The translations under genes were made by a program, and so were the position numbers. A stretch of 64,000 bases of DNA from JADJXV01 sp046328995 (GTDB lineage Bacteria; Bacteroidota; Ignavibacteria; Kapaibacteriales; UBA961), in the NCBI GenBank assembly GCA_046328995.1, contig JAXLVN010000002.1, positions 1,116,001 to 1,180,000 on the forward strand, read 5' to 3'. Below are positions 53,243 through 61,007 of this stretch, in pieces (the stretch's first letter is position 1; each line of letters starts with the position of its first letter). The notes beneath the pieces are model-generated. The model saw nothing but the letters and a program-made list of their open reading frames with translations. It ran no database searches and was not told the origin of the DNA.

Positions 53243-54571
53243 TTACAAACTGTGTACTGCTTCTTTGAAGCATTCGCCGCGGTGCTCGTAGTTGGCAAAC
53301 ATGTCGAACGACTTGCAGGCGGGGGAGAAGAGCACGACGCTGTTCGGCTCGGCATTGCTTGCGGCGAGCTCGACGGCGTGTTCCATCGACGTGGCTTTGA
53401 TGCACCGCGTGGCAATGCAATAATGATCAAAAATGGCTTGGGCTTCTTCGCCGAGGGCGATGATCGTGTGGACATTTGCCTTGACGAGTTCATCGAGGGA
53501 GGTGTAGTCGTTGCCGTCGCCCCGGCCGCCTGCGATCCAGACGATGGGCTTTTGGTAACTTGACAGGGCGTACCATGCGGCGTTGATATTGGTAGCTTTG
53601 GAGTCGTTGACGTAGTCCACGTCATGGAGCGTGCGTACGAATTCGAGCCGGTGTTCGACACCTGAGAAGCTCATAAGACTGTCGCGGATATTTTCGTTGC
53701 GTACTTCGAAAGCACGCGCTGCAAGGGCGGCTGCCATGGAGTTATAGCGATTATGCACTCCGGGCAGGCGCACATCTTCAAATAGCATAAGTTCCTCCTC
53801 TGTATGCTGATTATCTGTGCGAATGTATATTTTTCCGTCTCGGCAATACGCGCCCTGCTGCAAGGACTGAATGCTGAACGGCATGATTCGAGCGCCGGTG
53901 AATTCCGAAGCTGCTGCTGCTTCAGGATTGTCGGCGTTCAAAATTAGTAAATCTTTCGCAGTTTGACGGTGAGAAGTTTTCCACTTAGCCCGGCAATAGT
54001 TCTCAAAGCTGCCATGATACCCGAGATGATCGGGAGTTATATTGAGAATGACGCCGACATCCGGACGGAAATCGACCGTACGATCGAGTTGATAACTACT
54101 TGATTCCAAAACAACTATCGTATCCGAATCAAGCGTTCGAACGAGCGCCGAAAGGGGAGTACCGATATTCCCGGCGGACACGGCGGAGCGTCCTGCATTC
54201 TGCAAAATATACGTCGTGAGCGCCGTGGTGGTCGTTTTACCATTCGTACCGGTAATAGAAATCGTAGGATTAGTAATCTGCCGCCATGCGAATTCCAATT
54301 CACTTATAATTTCAATACCCCGCGCCTCGGCTTCCTGAATAATCGGCGAGGAGGGCGGCACACCCGGAGAGGTAATAATACAATGCACGTTTTGCAGGGC
54401 GCGCGGCGTATGCCCGCCGAATTCAGCGTCAATACCATAGCCGCTGAGGATGGAGGATGTGTCGGATGTCGCGGGCTTGGACTCGGTTAAAAACACCGTG
54501 TCACCATTTTCATGAGCGAGGATGGCGGCGGCGAGTCCGCTTTTGCCGGCGCCGATGATTGTGTAGTTCAT
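53243..54571 (-). CDS. murD: UDP-N-acetylmuramoylalanine--D-glutamate ligase
   Basis: 442 residues. The N-terminal Rossmann-type domain starts YTIIGAGKSGLAAAI. The ATP loop is SITGTNGKTTTTALT (about 106-120). The central Mur ligase motifs follow (LNITPDHLGYHGSFENYCRAKW, VLESSSYQL). The C-terminal domain shows GVEHRLEFVRTLHDVDYVNDSKATN and WIAGGRGDGNDY, with the ending SPACKSFDMFANYEHRGECFKEAV as in other MurD enzymes. It adds D-Glu to UDP-MurNAc-L-Ala in the cytosol. It is not inside a dcw cluster: neighbours are unrelated, and it probably forms a single transcription unit ending at the 53117 terminator. Confidence 0.95.
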   Translation of the reverse strand: MNYTIIGAGKSGLAAAILAHENGDTVFLTESKPATSDTSSILSGYGIDAEFGGHTPRALQNVHCIITSPGVPPSSPIIQEAEARGIEIISELEFAWRQITNPTISITGTNGKTTTTALTTYILQNAGRSAVSAGNIGTPLSALVRTLDSDTIVVLESSSYQLDRTVDFRPDVGVILNITPDHLGYHGSFENYCRAKWKTSHRQTAKDLLILNADNPEAAAASEFTGARIMPFSIQSLQQGAYCRDGKIYIRTDNQHTEEELMLFEDVRLPGVHNRYNSMAAALAARAFEVRNENIRDSLMSFSGVEHRLEFVRTLHDVDYVNDSKATNINAAWYALSSYQKPIVWIAGGRGDGNDYTSLDELVKANVHTIIALGEEAQAIFDHYCIATRCIKATSMEHAVELAASNAEPNSVVLFSPACKSFDMFANYEHRGECFKEAVHSL

Positions 54572-54626
54572 AGAGTAATACAGGAGTGTATTTTAAAGTA
54601 AGGTAGTAGAAATAAACTAATAACGC

Positions 54627-54729
54627 TGTCATTCTGAACCCTTCGGAGGGTGAAGAATCGAAATTTGCTGCATAGTCACGATGGTACGCCATCATCAAGT
54701 TTCGATTCTTCAGCCCCTACGACTTCTTA
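54627..54729. repeat. Dispersed ~105-bp repeat, copy 3
   Basis: It starts TGTCATTCTGAACCC, has the inner pair GAAGAATCGAAA / TTTCGATTCTTC and lacks the terminal TCAGAATGACA, so its right end is truncated or diverged. Confidence 0.75.
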
Positions 54730-54794
54730 CCATTGGCAGTTTTTTATAACCCGTTCTTTTTATATGAGTTGCATTTGCTGTGATAGAAAGAGTT

Positions 54795-54886
54795 TCCCAC
54801 AGAGTTTCACAGAGTTTTTCACAGAGTTCACAGCGGAATACTGCTGTGTGTGACTCTGTGAGCATACCCTGTGTAACTCTGTGGGA
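54795..54886. repeat. CACAGAGT-rich inverted repeat
   Basis: TCCCACAGAGTT (54795-54806) is matched in reverse by AACTCTGTGGGA (54875-54886). Between them CACAGAGT motifs occur three more times on one strand and ACTCTGTG on the other. With the copy of the 105-bp repeat, it fills the 455-bp gap between sixA and murD. Confidence 0.7.
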
Positions 54887-55026
54887 GGAATTCTTCCGAC
54901 TACGTATAGAGAAAACCTCTTTTGCAAGTACTCACTGTGTCATTACTTGCTTTTTTTTAGTTTTTAATTTGGCCTACAGAATGACATGCTTTTATCGATT
55001 TTCTTATAAGGAATAGTGGATTGAAG

Positions 55027-55509
55027 TTATCCTTCAATAATTTCTTCCGCCGTCGAAAACCAATACAACGTGCTCCGAATGGTAGGAATACTTTCGACGA
55101 GTACAGAACAAATACTAGCCGGCGCAAAACCATAGAGCGTTTGATTCTCAGGACAAAGCATCGATGCAAATTCGCTGACCGCCGGCTCGTGGCTGACAAT
55201 CATCAGTGATTGCGCGGCGGCGTATTCGATAAGAATTTCGTGGAGGAGATTGAAGTTGGAATTGGGCGTCAGACGGCTGTCGCGTTCGACAGGATATTCA
55301 TAGCCGAGTTCGGATGCAATGATGTCCGATGTCTGAATTGCCCGCAAGTACGGACTCGACAGTATCACTTCTGGCCGGATATTCTTTCTGGCAAGGGCAG
55401 CGCCGACCTGCGTGACGATATCGATACCTTCCGGCGTAAGCGCGCGGTCACGGTCAATTTTTCCGATGGGATGCTCGGCAATTCCATGCCGCATGATATA
55501 TAAAATCAA
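55027..55509 (-). CDS. sixA: Phosphohistidine phosphatase SixA
   Basis: 160 residues, the usual SixA length. Starts with MILYIMRHGIAE, holding the catalytic RHG of the histidine phosphatase superfamily; the second Arg/His regions are seen in ILSSPYLRAIQTSDIIASELGY and MIVSHEPAVSEFASML. SixA removes phosphate from His of HPt or PTS-type proteins in the cytosol. Given the tandem histidine kinases elsewhere in the window the enzyme could act on such a phosphorelay, but nothing links them directly. It lies 59 bp after the PASTA gene in the same direction. Confidence 0.9.
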   Translation of the reverse strand: MILYIMRHGIAEHPIGKIDRDRALTPEGIDIVTQVGAALARKNIRPEVILSSPYLRAIQTSDIIASELGYEYPVERDSRLTPNSNFNLLHEILIEYAAAQSLMIVSHEPAVSEFASMLCPENQTLYGFAPASICSVLVESIPTIRSTLYWFSTAEEIIEG

Positions 55510-55568
55510 GGTTTTCTTTCGATTGTTGGGAGTATAGTATTCTTGGGAATGATGTCACGCAACGCGTA

Positions 55569-56333
55569 TTATTTGGTGACCGACACGCGTACGGGAGTGT
55601 TCTTGGGAACGATTGTTCCGGCTGCAGGATGCTGACTCAGGATTGTTTCGCCCATGTAGGTATCATCATGCACGTCTGTCACTTCGCCGAGAGTAAGACC
55701 TGCTTCGAGGAGCTTTTCACGGGCTTCGTCCATGGTGCCGTTGACGAGATCGGGCACCGTGATCTGCGATTCGGACCCGCGACTGAGCACCACGCTAATT
55801 GCTTCATTAAATTGGGCTTCGCCACCGGCAGGCACGCTCTGCGCGCTGACTAAGTCCTGCTGAATTGTTTCACTGAATTCGTAACTTGTCGCCCCAATCT
55901 GCAAGCCGAGTCGCATGAGCGCAACGCGGGCATCGCGGAGACTTTTACCGATAAGACTCGGCACTCGTACGATTTCCTTGCCTTTGCTGACGGTGAGATA
56001 GACGCGGCGCTCTTCTTTTACCTCGGCATTCGGGTAGGGGAGCTGATTGATAACCGTTCCTTTGGGTGCTTTGTCATTCGCAACTTCTCGAATTCCCTGG
56101 ACTTCGAGTTTGTTCTGCCCAAGCAATAGCCGTGCTTCTTCAATCGATTTCCCCATGACATTCGGTACTTTAACCGTGGAATTTGAATGGACAAAAAGCG
56201 GAAGGATGATTTTATCGGCAAGCAGGGCGAGCACAAATAATGCAGCGATAAATCCTGCAAGAACGATCGAGTAGCGCTGCCAAGGGGCAATACGGTACAT
56301 AAAGGACTGTTCACCGGCGGCTTTATCAAGCAT
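55569..56333 (-). CDS. PASTA-domain membrane protein without a kinase domain
   Basis: 254 residues: a short cytoplasmic start, one membrane segment (YSIVLAGFIAALFVLALLADKIILPLF, about 21-47) and three PASTA domains (about 54-118, 121-186, 190-254), each with the VP-x-(L/V)-x-G and DAR/EAR pattern (VKVPNVMGKSIEEARLLL, VRVPSLIGKSLRDARVAL, ITVPDLVNGTMDEAREKL). In Firmicutes and Actinobacteria PASTA domains sit on Ser/Thr kinases or PBPs and bind peptidoglycan. In this phylum stand-alone exported PASTA proteins occur, usually with unknown partners. The following gene is sixA, 59 bp away. Confidence 0.9.
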   Translation of the reverse strand: MLDKAAGEQSFMYRIAPWQRYSIVLAGFIAALFVLALLADKIILPLFVHSNSTVKVPNVMGKSIEEARLLLGQNKLEVQGIREVANDKAPKGTVINQLPYPNAEVKEERRVYLTVSKGKEIVRVPSLIGKSLRDARVALMRLGLQIGATSYEFSETIQQDLVSAQSVPAGGEAQFNEAISVVLSRGSESQITVPDLVNGTMDEAREKLLEAGLTLGEVTDVHDDTYMGETILSQHPAAGTIVPKNTPVRVSVTK

Positions 56334-56489
56334 GAGGAGTGCGAGGATTAGGGAGAATTGAACGAAACTTTCGGCAAAAATACGAAAATACCAAATTCTT
56401 ACGGCTACTCTACGGTTTTCCCGCCTGTCATTTCATGAAAAATTGCTACTTTGCAGGTAAAAAGAAATTTTACTACAAATTCTCGTGCT

Positions 56490-56535
56490 TGTCATTCTGC
56501 GTGAGTCTTCGAGCGAAGAATCGACCCTTGCTGTA
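56490..56535. repeat. Dispersed ~105-bp repeat, truncated copy 4
   Basis: TGTCATTCTGCG is followed by GAAGAATCGACCCTTGCTG. Only the left arm is present. It directly precedes the barrel-protein gene starting at 56583, so it lies in that gene's 5' region. Confidence 0.6.
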
Positions 56536-56582
56536 TGGTAAAGCAAGGTATGGAATGCACGTTCCCTATTCTCTTATTCCTT

Positions 56583-57497
56583 ATGAAGTTTTCATTTATT
56601 TCTACTCTCTTTTTGAGCATCCTCCTCCTGCCACATGTCGCCAAATCGGACGGCTGGACCCAACCCAAAGGTCAATTATTCGCAAAGTTCTATGCCGGAA
56701 CGATGCTGGCGTCGAGTTACCGTAATCTCAATACAGACAGTGAATTCTACAAGCTTGATACACGTGACACTCTCAATTATCCCAATGGCCGGAGGTACGC
56801 CACCGAGTTGAGCGGATTTTTAACCGGTCTGTATGCCGAGTATGGTCTCTCGGATGACTTTACACTGCTGCTCGACGTACCTTTTGGTCATTTTGCTCTT
56901 CATGAGGTCTATTCTTCCAATCAAATCGTCGTCGATGGTGAGACAAAATATGAGGCAAGTATCACACAATTCCCGTATTTCGGTCTCGGCACACGCTGGA
57001 AAATGAGCGTGGGCAAGTCCGTCACGTCTCTCTCGCTGATGATGAGAATCCCGCCCGGCTTCCACAACGGCGTCGCAAACGATCCGCATGAATTTCTCAG
57101 CGACGGAGCAATGCAAGTACTTGGTGGACTTGAGTTTGGGCTGCCCTTTAAAGACGGCTGGATGGTCTCGACGCTCAAGTACAATCATCGATTCGAAGAT
57201 TTGCAGGATGAGCTTGCTTTCCATGTCGAGGCAGGTTCGAAGAAAATTCCGAACACATTTATCAAGATTTACGGTGATTTACTTCAAAGCATGGGCAGTT
57301 TTTCGAGTGTCGGTGACTTCAATCCACGACGATCAATTTTGCAGGAGAATTATCTGGCAGCCGGGGCATCTTTTGGCTTTCAGGTAGCCGAAAATTGGTA
57401 TCTCGACCTCGACTATTCTGCGCGCTTCACCGGGAAAAACACTTGGAATATCGGGACATTTGCCATCGGGCTGAGCGCGACGATCCCGGAGTTGTAG
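56583..57497 (+). CDS. Putative outer-membrane beta-barrel protein
   Basis: 304 residues from ATG 56583 (MKFSFISTLFLSILLLPHVAKS, a Sec signal). An earlier ATG at 56535 would place it inside the repeat copy and lose the signal's position. The mature part consists of alternating amphipathic strands: GQLFAKFYAGTMLAS, GFLTGLYAEYGLSDDFTLLLDVPFGHF, YFGLGTRWKMSVGKSVTSLSLMMRIP, GWMVSTLKYNHRF, ENYLAAGASFGFQVAENWYLDLDYSARFTG. It resembles small barrels of the transporter-like outer-membrane group (MetA-pathway/phenol-degradation type). Substrate unknown. Confidence 0.75.
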   Translation: MKFSFISTLFLSILLLPHVAKSDGWTQPKGQLFAKFYAGTMLASSYRNLNTDSEFYKLDTRDTLNYPNGRRYATELSGFLTGLYAEYGLSDDFTLLLDVPFGHFALHEVYSSNQIVVDGETKYEASITQFPYFGLGTRWKMSVGKSVTSLSLMMRIPPGFHNGVANDPHEFLSDGAMQVLGGLEFGLPFKDGWMVSTLKYNHRFEDLQDELAFHVEAGSKKIPNTFIKIYGDLLQSMGSFSSVGDFNPRRSILQENYLAAGASFGFQVAENWYLDLDYSARFTGKNTWNIGTFAIGLSATIPEL

Positions 57498-57579
57498 GAG
57501 AGAGAGTACTTTTATTGCAAACGGTTACGCCCATTGCGCCTTTTGCGTTAAAAACTGTATATCCTGCTCTGAAATAAGA

Positions 57580-57996
57580 TTAACGAGGTTCTTGACGTTT
57601 AAATTCTACGGATTTAAGGTAGGTAAGTCCAAAAATAGAGGGATCCCAAACATCTATAATATTATAATTTTCACCATAGAGACGTCCAGAGGAGCTTGAA
57701 GAATCTGTCTTGAATTCTATCCATGTGAAATCTCCACTATCATCTGCTTCCCATATCCCGTGGATTTCTTTATGATCATATTGAACAGAAAATGTTTTGT
57801 TGTCCGATAACTTCAAGTAGATTTTATTAAGATCAGTTAGGACAGAAGAAGTATCGTCGATTCTAAAATCATTAACGTAATATTCCCCAACCACAGAATT
57901 TTCATAGTAATTATTACAATAATAGGACCGTGTCATTAAAAGCAACGCAGCGAGCACTGCAAGAATTGTAAATACTAATTTTTTAGTAGTGAGCAT
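57580..57996 (-). CDS. Membrane-anchored hypothetical protein
   Basis: 138 residues with one N-terminal hydrophobic segment (KLVFTILAVLAALLLMT), then a periplasmic all-beta region (SVVGEYYVNDFRIDDTSSVLTDLNKIYLKLSDNKTFSVQYDHKEIHGIWEADD...). The layout resembles small DUF-type proteins that measure or bind at the cell envelope, but I recognise no family. A/T-rich codon use, so possibly acquired. Gene ends 82 bp from the convergent barrel gene. Confidence 0.6.
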   Translation of the reverse strand: MLTTKKLVFTILAVLAALLLMTRSYYCNNYYENSVVGEYYVNDFRIDDTSSVLTDLNKIYLKLSDNKTFSVQYDHKEIHGIWEADDSGDFTWIEFKTDSSSSSGRLYGENYNIIDVWDPSIFGLTYLKSVEFKRQEPR

Positions 57997-58041
57997 ACTT
58001 CTACCTAAATTTAATTATTTGTTTTCTCTAGCAATTACATC

Positions 58042-58078
58042 AAAAAAAGACCTTCATAATATCACTATCATGAAGGTC
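58042..58078 (-). terminator. Intrinsic terminator after hicB
   Basis: GACCTTCAT / ATGAAGGTC (58049-58057, 58070-58078), with seven T on the minus strand after the stem, 59 bp past the stop at 58137. Confidence 0.75.
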
Positions 58079-58136
58079 ATAAACTTAATAGATTGGCATT
58101 ACATCCATCCATCTGATGTAAGCTGTTGAATTTGGT

Positions 58137-58349
58137 TCAAACAGCGATTTCCAGTTCAAATGATTTAGTTTTTGCTTTTGGAATTCGTTTTGAATCTAAT
58201 CTAATTCCTTCGATATGAAATTCAATTGCCTCGGTAATTAATGTTCTCACTTCATCTTCAGTATCTGCTACTGCAACACATCCCGGTAAGTCAGGAACAT
58301 AGGCACCGTACGAGTGCTTGCCTTTTTCAATAATTATACTATACTTCAT
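58137..58349 (-). CDS. hicB: HicB-family antitoxin-like protein (orphan)
   Basis: 70 residues matching the N-terminal HicB fold: YSIIIEKGKHSYGAYVPDLPGCVAVADTEDEVRTLITEAIEFHIEG. No C-terminal DNA-binding domain is visible; the tail reads KAKTKSFELEIAV. HicB normally neutralises the HicA mRNA interferase encoded beside it. No HicA frame is found between this gene and its neighbours (24 bp to ispG, and the downstream gap ends in a terminator). It may be a solitary HicB, which is common. It likely shares the transcript of ispG. Confidence 0.85.
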   Translation of the reverse strand: MKYSIIIEKGKHSYGAYVPDLPGCVAVADTEDEVRTLITEAIEFHIEGIRLDSKRIPKAKTKSFELEIAV

Positions 58350-58373
58350 AACGTTACTTCAATTTTTCATCCA

Positions 58374-59516
58374 TCAATGATGCGCCGTTTCCTCTTCCGA
58401 CGGCTGAAATGCCATTACTTCATCAACGACGGCTTGTACGATTTCCGACTCTTTTATACGGCGAACGACTACACCTTTACGATATAAAATTCCGACACCT
58501 TTGCCGGCAGCGATACCTATATCCGCTTCGCTTGCTTCGCCCGGACCATTGACCACACAACCGAGCAGAGCTATCTTCACGGGCTTTTTCACCCCCTTAA
58601 GTGATTCTTCTAACTCGTTAGTAATTTTAAATAAATCCACTTCTAATCTTCCGCAGGTTGGGCAGGCGATAATCTCTACGCTCCGTTGCGCAAGCCCGAG
58701 TGAACGGAGGATTTCCTTGCCTACTTCGACTTCTTTTTCGGGTTCGTCGGTGAGGGAAACGCGGATAGTGTCGCCAATTCCTTCGGCAAGGAGAGTGCCG
58801 ATACCGATCGAGGATTTGATGGTACCGACGCGAGTCGTGCCGGCCTCGGTTACCCCTAAATGAAGCGGAAAGTCTGTTTTCTCGGCAAGCATGCGATATG
58901 CTTCAATCATCAGGCGTACGTCGGTGGATTTAACGGAGATAATCACATCGTCGAAGCCAAAATCAGCGCAAATCTCTGCATGGCGCATCGCACTTTCGAA
59001 TAATGCTTCGGCGGTTGGGTAGCCGTGTTTTTCGAGAATATCTTCTTCAAGCGAACCCGAATTCACGCCAATTCTGATGGGAATCTGACGTTCTTTTGCA
59101 GCCGTGAGGACTTGCTTGATACGGTCGCGTGAACCTATATTTCCGGGATTAATTCTCACTTTCGCCACACCTGCTTCGATAGCACGGAGCGCAAAAACGT
59201 GGTTGAAGTGAATGTCGGAAACAATTGGAATTCTAGTCTGTTTCACAATTTCACCAATCGCTTCGGCTGCGTCCCAATCATTAATCGTGATGCGGACGAT
59301 ATCGACTCCTGCCTCTTCGCAGCGATTGACTTGCGCGACCGTAGCAGCCACATCGCCGGTCTTGGTCTTGGTCATGGTTTGGACGCTAATCGGAGCATTA
59401 CCGCCGACGGGAACATTCCCGACCATCACCTGACGCGAAAGGCGCCGGCGAAACGGCTTGACGATAAATGGCTGTTCAGCTTGATGTTGTAAAACAGGCA
59501 AAGAAAAATCTTGCAT
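58374..59516 (-). CDS. ispG: 4-hydroxy-3-methylbut-2-en-1-yl diphosphate synthase (GcpE/IspG), short form
   Basis: 380 residues. TIM-barrel half: VGNVPVGGNAPISVQTMTKTKT, VDIVRITINDWDAAEAIGEI, IPIVSDIHFNH, KVRINPGNIG, RIGVNSGSLEEDIL. The [4Fe-4S] region near the end has the cysteines in IACPTCGRLEVDLF and LLGCVVNGPGEASEADIGIAAG. It catalyses the sixth step of the MEP isoprenoid route, reducing MEcPP to HMBPP. The length is that of proteobacterial IspG and lacks the large insert domain seen in most Bacteroidota and Chlorobi forms. It is preceded by a long repeat region and followed at 24 bp by hicB. Confidence 0.95.
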   Translation of the reverse strand: MQDFSLPVLQHQAEQPFIVKPFRRRLSRQVMVGNVPVGGNAPISVQTMTKTKTGDVAATVAQVNRCEEAGVDIVRITINDWDAAEAIGEIVKQTRIPIVSDIHFNHVFALRAIEAGVAKVRINPGNIGSRDRIKQVLTAAKERQIPIRIGVNSGSLEEDILEKHGYPTAEALFESAMRHAEICADFGFDDVIISVKSTDVRLMIEAYRMLAEKTDFPLHLGVTEAGTTRVGTIKSSIGIGTLLAEGIGDTIRVSLTDEPEKEVEVGKEILRSLGLAQRSVEIIACPTCGRLEVDLFKITNELEESLKGVKKPVKIALLGCVVNGPGEASEADIGIAAGKGVGILYRKGVVVRRIKESEIVQAVVDEVMAFQPSEEETAHH

Positions 59517-59553
59517 AAAACTATAGTTGTAGAAATGATAGGAAGTTGTTTAA

Positions 59554-59785
59554 TAGTCGTAAGTCTTTAAGTCAGTAAGTCTGTAAGTCTGTAAGTCTTT
59601 AAGTCAGTAAGTCAGTAAGTCTTTAAGTTGTAAGTCAGTAAGTCTTTAAGTTGTAAGTCAGTAAGTCTTTAAGTTGTAAGTCAGTAAGTCTTTAAGACTG
59701 TAAGCCTGTAAGCCCTAAGTCAGTAAGTATTAAAGTCGAAAGTCTGTAATTTGTAAGTCTGTTAAGTCTGTTAAGTCTGTAAGTA
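59554..59785. repeat. Microsatellite of ~8-bp TAAGTCNG units
   Basis: More than 20 units of TAAGTCTG, TAAGTCAG, TAAGTCTT and 7-bp TAAGTTG run without other content. They are followed by a 100-bp less regular stretch (59786-59899) that still holds TAAGTCGTAAGTC. Confidence 0.92.
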
Positions 59786-59899
59786 ATTCTTACGTTGTCT
59801 AGAAGTAAGTTGGTGCTCGTTTAGTCGTAGTTCAGTAGGAAGTTAAGTTACTAAGGAGGTAAGTGTTTTTAAGTCGTAAGTCTCAAAATAAAACATAAG

Positions 59900-60034
59900 C
59901 TTACGACTTATGAACTTACGACTTATGGACTTACGACTTATGAACTTACGACTTATGGACTTACGACTTATGAACTTACGACTGATGGACTTACGACTTC
60001 CCGACTTACGACTTCCCGACTTACGACTTCCGGA
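59900..60034. repeat. 15-bp tandem repeat, 9 units (complementary to the previous array)
   Basis: The unit CTTACGACTTATGAA or CTTACGACTTATGGA is repeated nine times (59900-60034), the last three with CCCGA or CCGGA ends. Its reverse complement contains TAAGTCGTAAG, so it pairs with the 59554-59785 array and could fold into a giant stem. Confidence 0.92.
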
Positions 60035-60044
60035 CTAAAAAAAC

Positions 60045-60980
60045 TCAATCCATCTTCTTACTTATCTCATACAGGATTTTTTTCTCTTCGTCAGATAAAC
60101 TGTTGAAGCCTGTCGAAGAAATTTTATCTAATATCGTATCAATCTGACGTTGAGAGATTTCCTGTCCTTCGACATACATACCCGAGCCGCGACCGACGGA
60201 TGGCGATGCCATTGGGGTGCTAGGCCGCGGAACATCGACTCTCCTGAGCGGAGAGGCCGGTCGCCGGGGAATGGCTTGTTTGTTCGACGAGAAGAGATTC
60301 AACACACGATCTACTCCATCAAATATCCGGAGTTGGTCCCCAAACTTGAGCAAGATAAAACCAAAGATTGCTCCACCAAGATGCGCAAAGTGTGCCACGC
60401 CGGAATTGACATTCGTTAAACCTGAGAAGAGGTCAATTCCTGCATAAATAAGCACAAAAAATTTGGCAGGAATAGGGAAAAATATAGGGAACATAATAAT
60501 TGGACGGTCGGGGAAGGTGAGGCCAAAGGCTAAAAGAACCCCAAAAATGGCGCCTGAAGCGCCGACGGTAGTTGCAGGATTGACACCCGGCACAAATTGA
60601 ACACCAAGCTGCACGAGGCCGGCTCCAATACCGCATAGCAGATAGAAAGCGAGGAATCGTCGGGAACCCCAGAGGTTTTCCAAATCGGCTCCAAACATCC
60701 AAAGCGCGAAGAGATTAAAGAAGATATGCGAAAAACCGCCATGCATGAATTGATAGGTAATCAATTGCCATGGGTAGAATTCTCCGCTTTGAAGTGGTTG
60801 CAGCGCAAAGAAGTCAGAAAAGAATTGCGCTAGAGATTTACCGCCGAGCGAGTACATTTCCAGAAAAAATGCATCTACAATAAACACGGCGACATTGATA
60901 ATCAATAATGATTTCAATACCGGTGGGAAGAAAGAGAATCCTCGTCTCGGAGAAGAATAGTCGCGGTCGTACATGCCCAT
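60045..60980 (-). CDS. Rhomboid-family intramembrane serine protease
   Basis: 311 residues with six membrane segments. The catalytic Ser is Ser 142 in TTVGASGAIFGVLLAF, the catalytic His is His 200 in VAHFAHLGGAIFGFIL, and the conserved N-terminal loop FMHGGFSHIFFNLFALWMFG with the WGSRRF pattern are all present. It cleaves membrane proteins within the bilayer. The tail carries a Pro/Ser linker and a short coiled helix (QRQIDTILDKISSTGFNSLSDEEKKILYEISKKMD) as seen in other family members of this phylum. It starts 27 bp after the pgk stop, so it is in the glmS-pgk unit. Confidence 0.93.
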   Translation of the reverse strand: MGMYDRDYSSPRRGFSFFPPVLKSLLIINVAVFIVDAFFLEMYSLGGKSLAQFFSDFFALQPLQSGEFYPWQLITYQFMHGGFSHIFFNLFALWMFGADLENLWGSRRFLAFYLLCGIGAGLVQLGVQFVPGVNPATTVGASGAIFGVLLAFGLTFPDRPIIMFPIFFPIPAKFFVLIYAGIDLFSGLTNVNSGVAHFAHLGGAIFGFILLKFGDQLRIFDGVDRVLNLFSSNKQAIPRRPASPLRRVDVPRPSTPMASPSVGRGSGMYVEGQEISQRQIDTILDKISSTGFNSLSDEEKKILYEISKKMD

Positions 60981-61007
60981 GAATTGCTCAAAAATTGAAA
61001 AATAGAA

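Noticed and set aside
53149..53661. 170-codon and related open frames overlapping murD
   Set aside because: Shadow of murD in other frames; low-complexity Ser/Pro composition.
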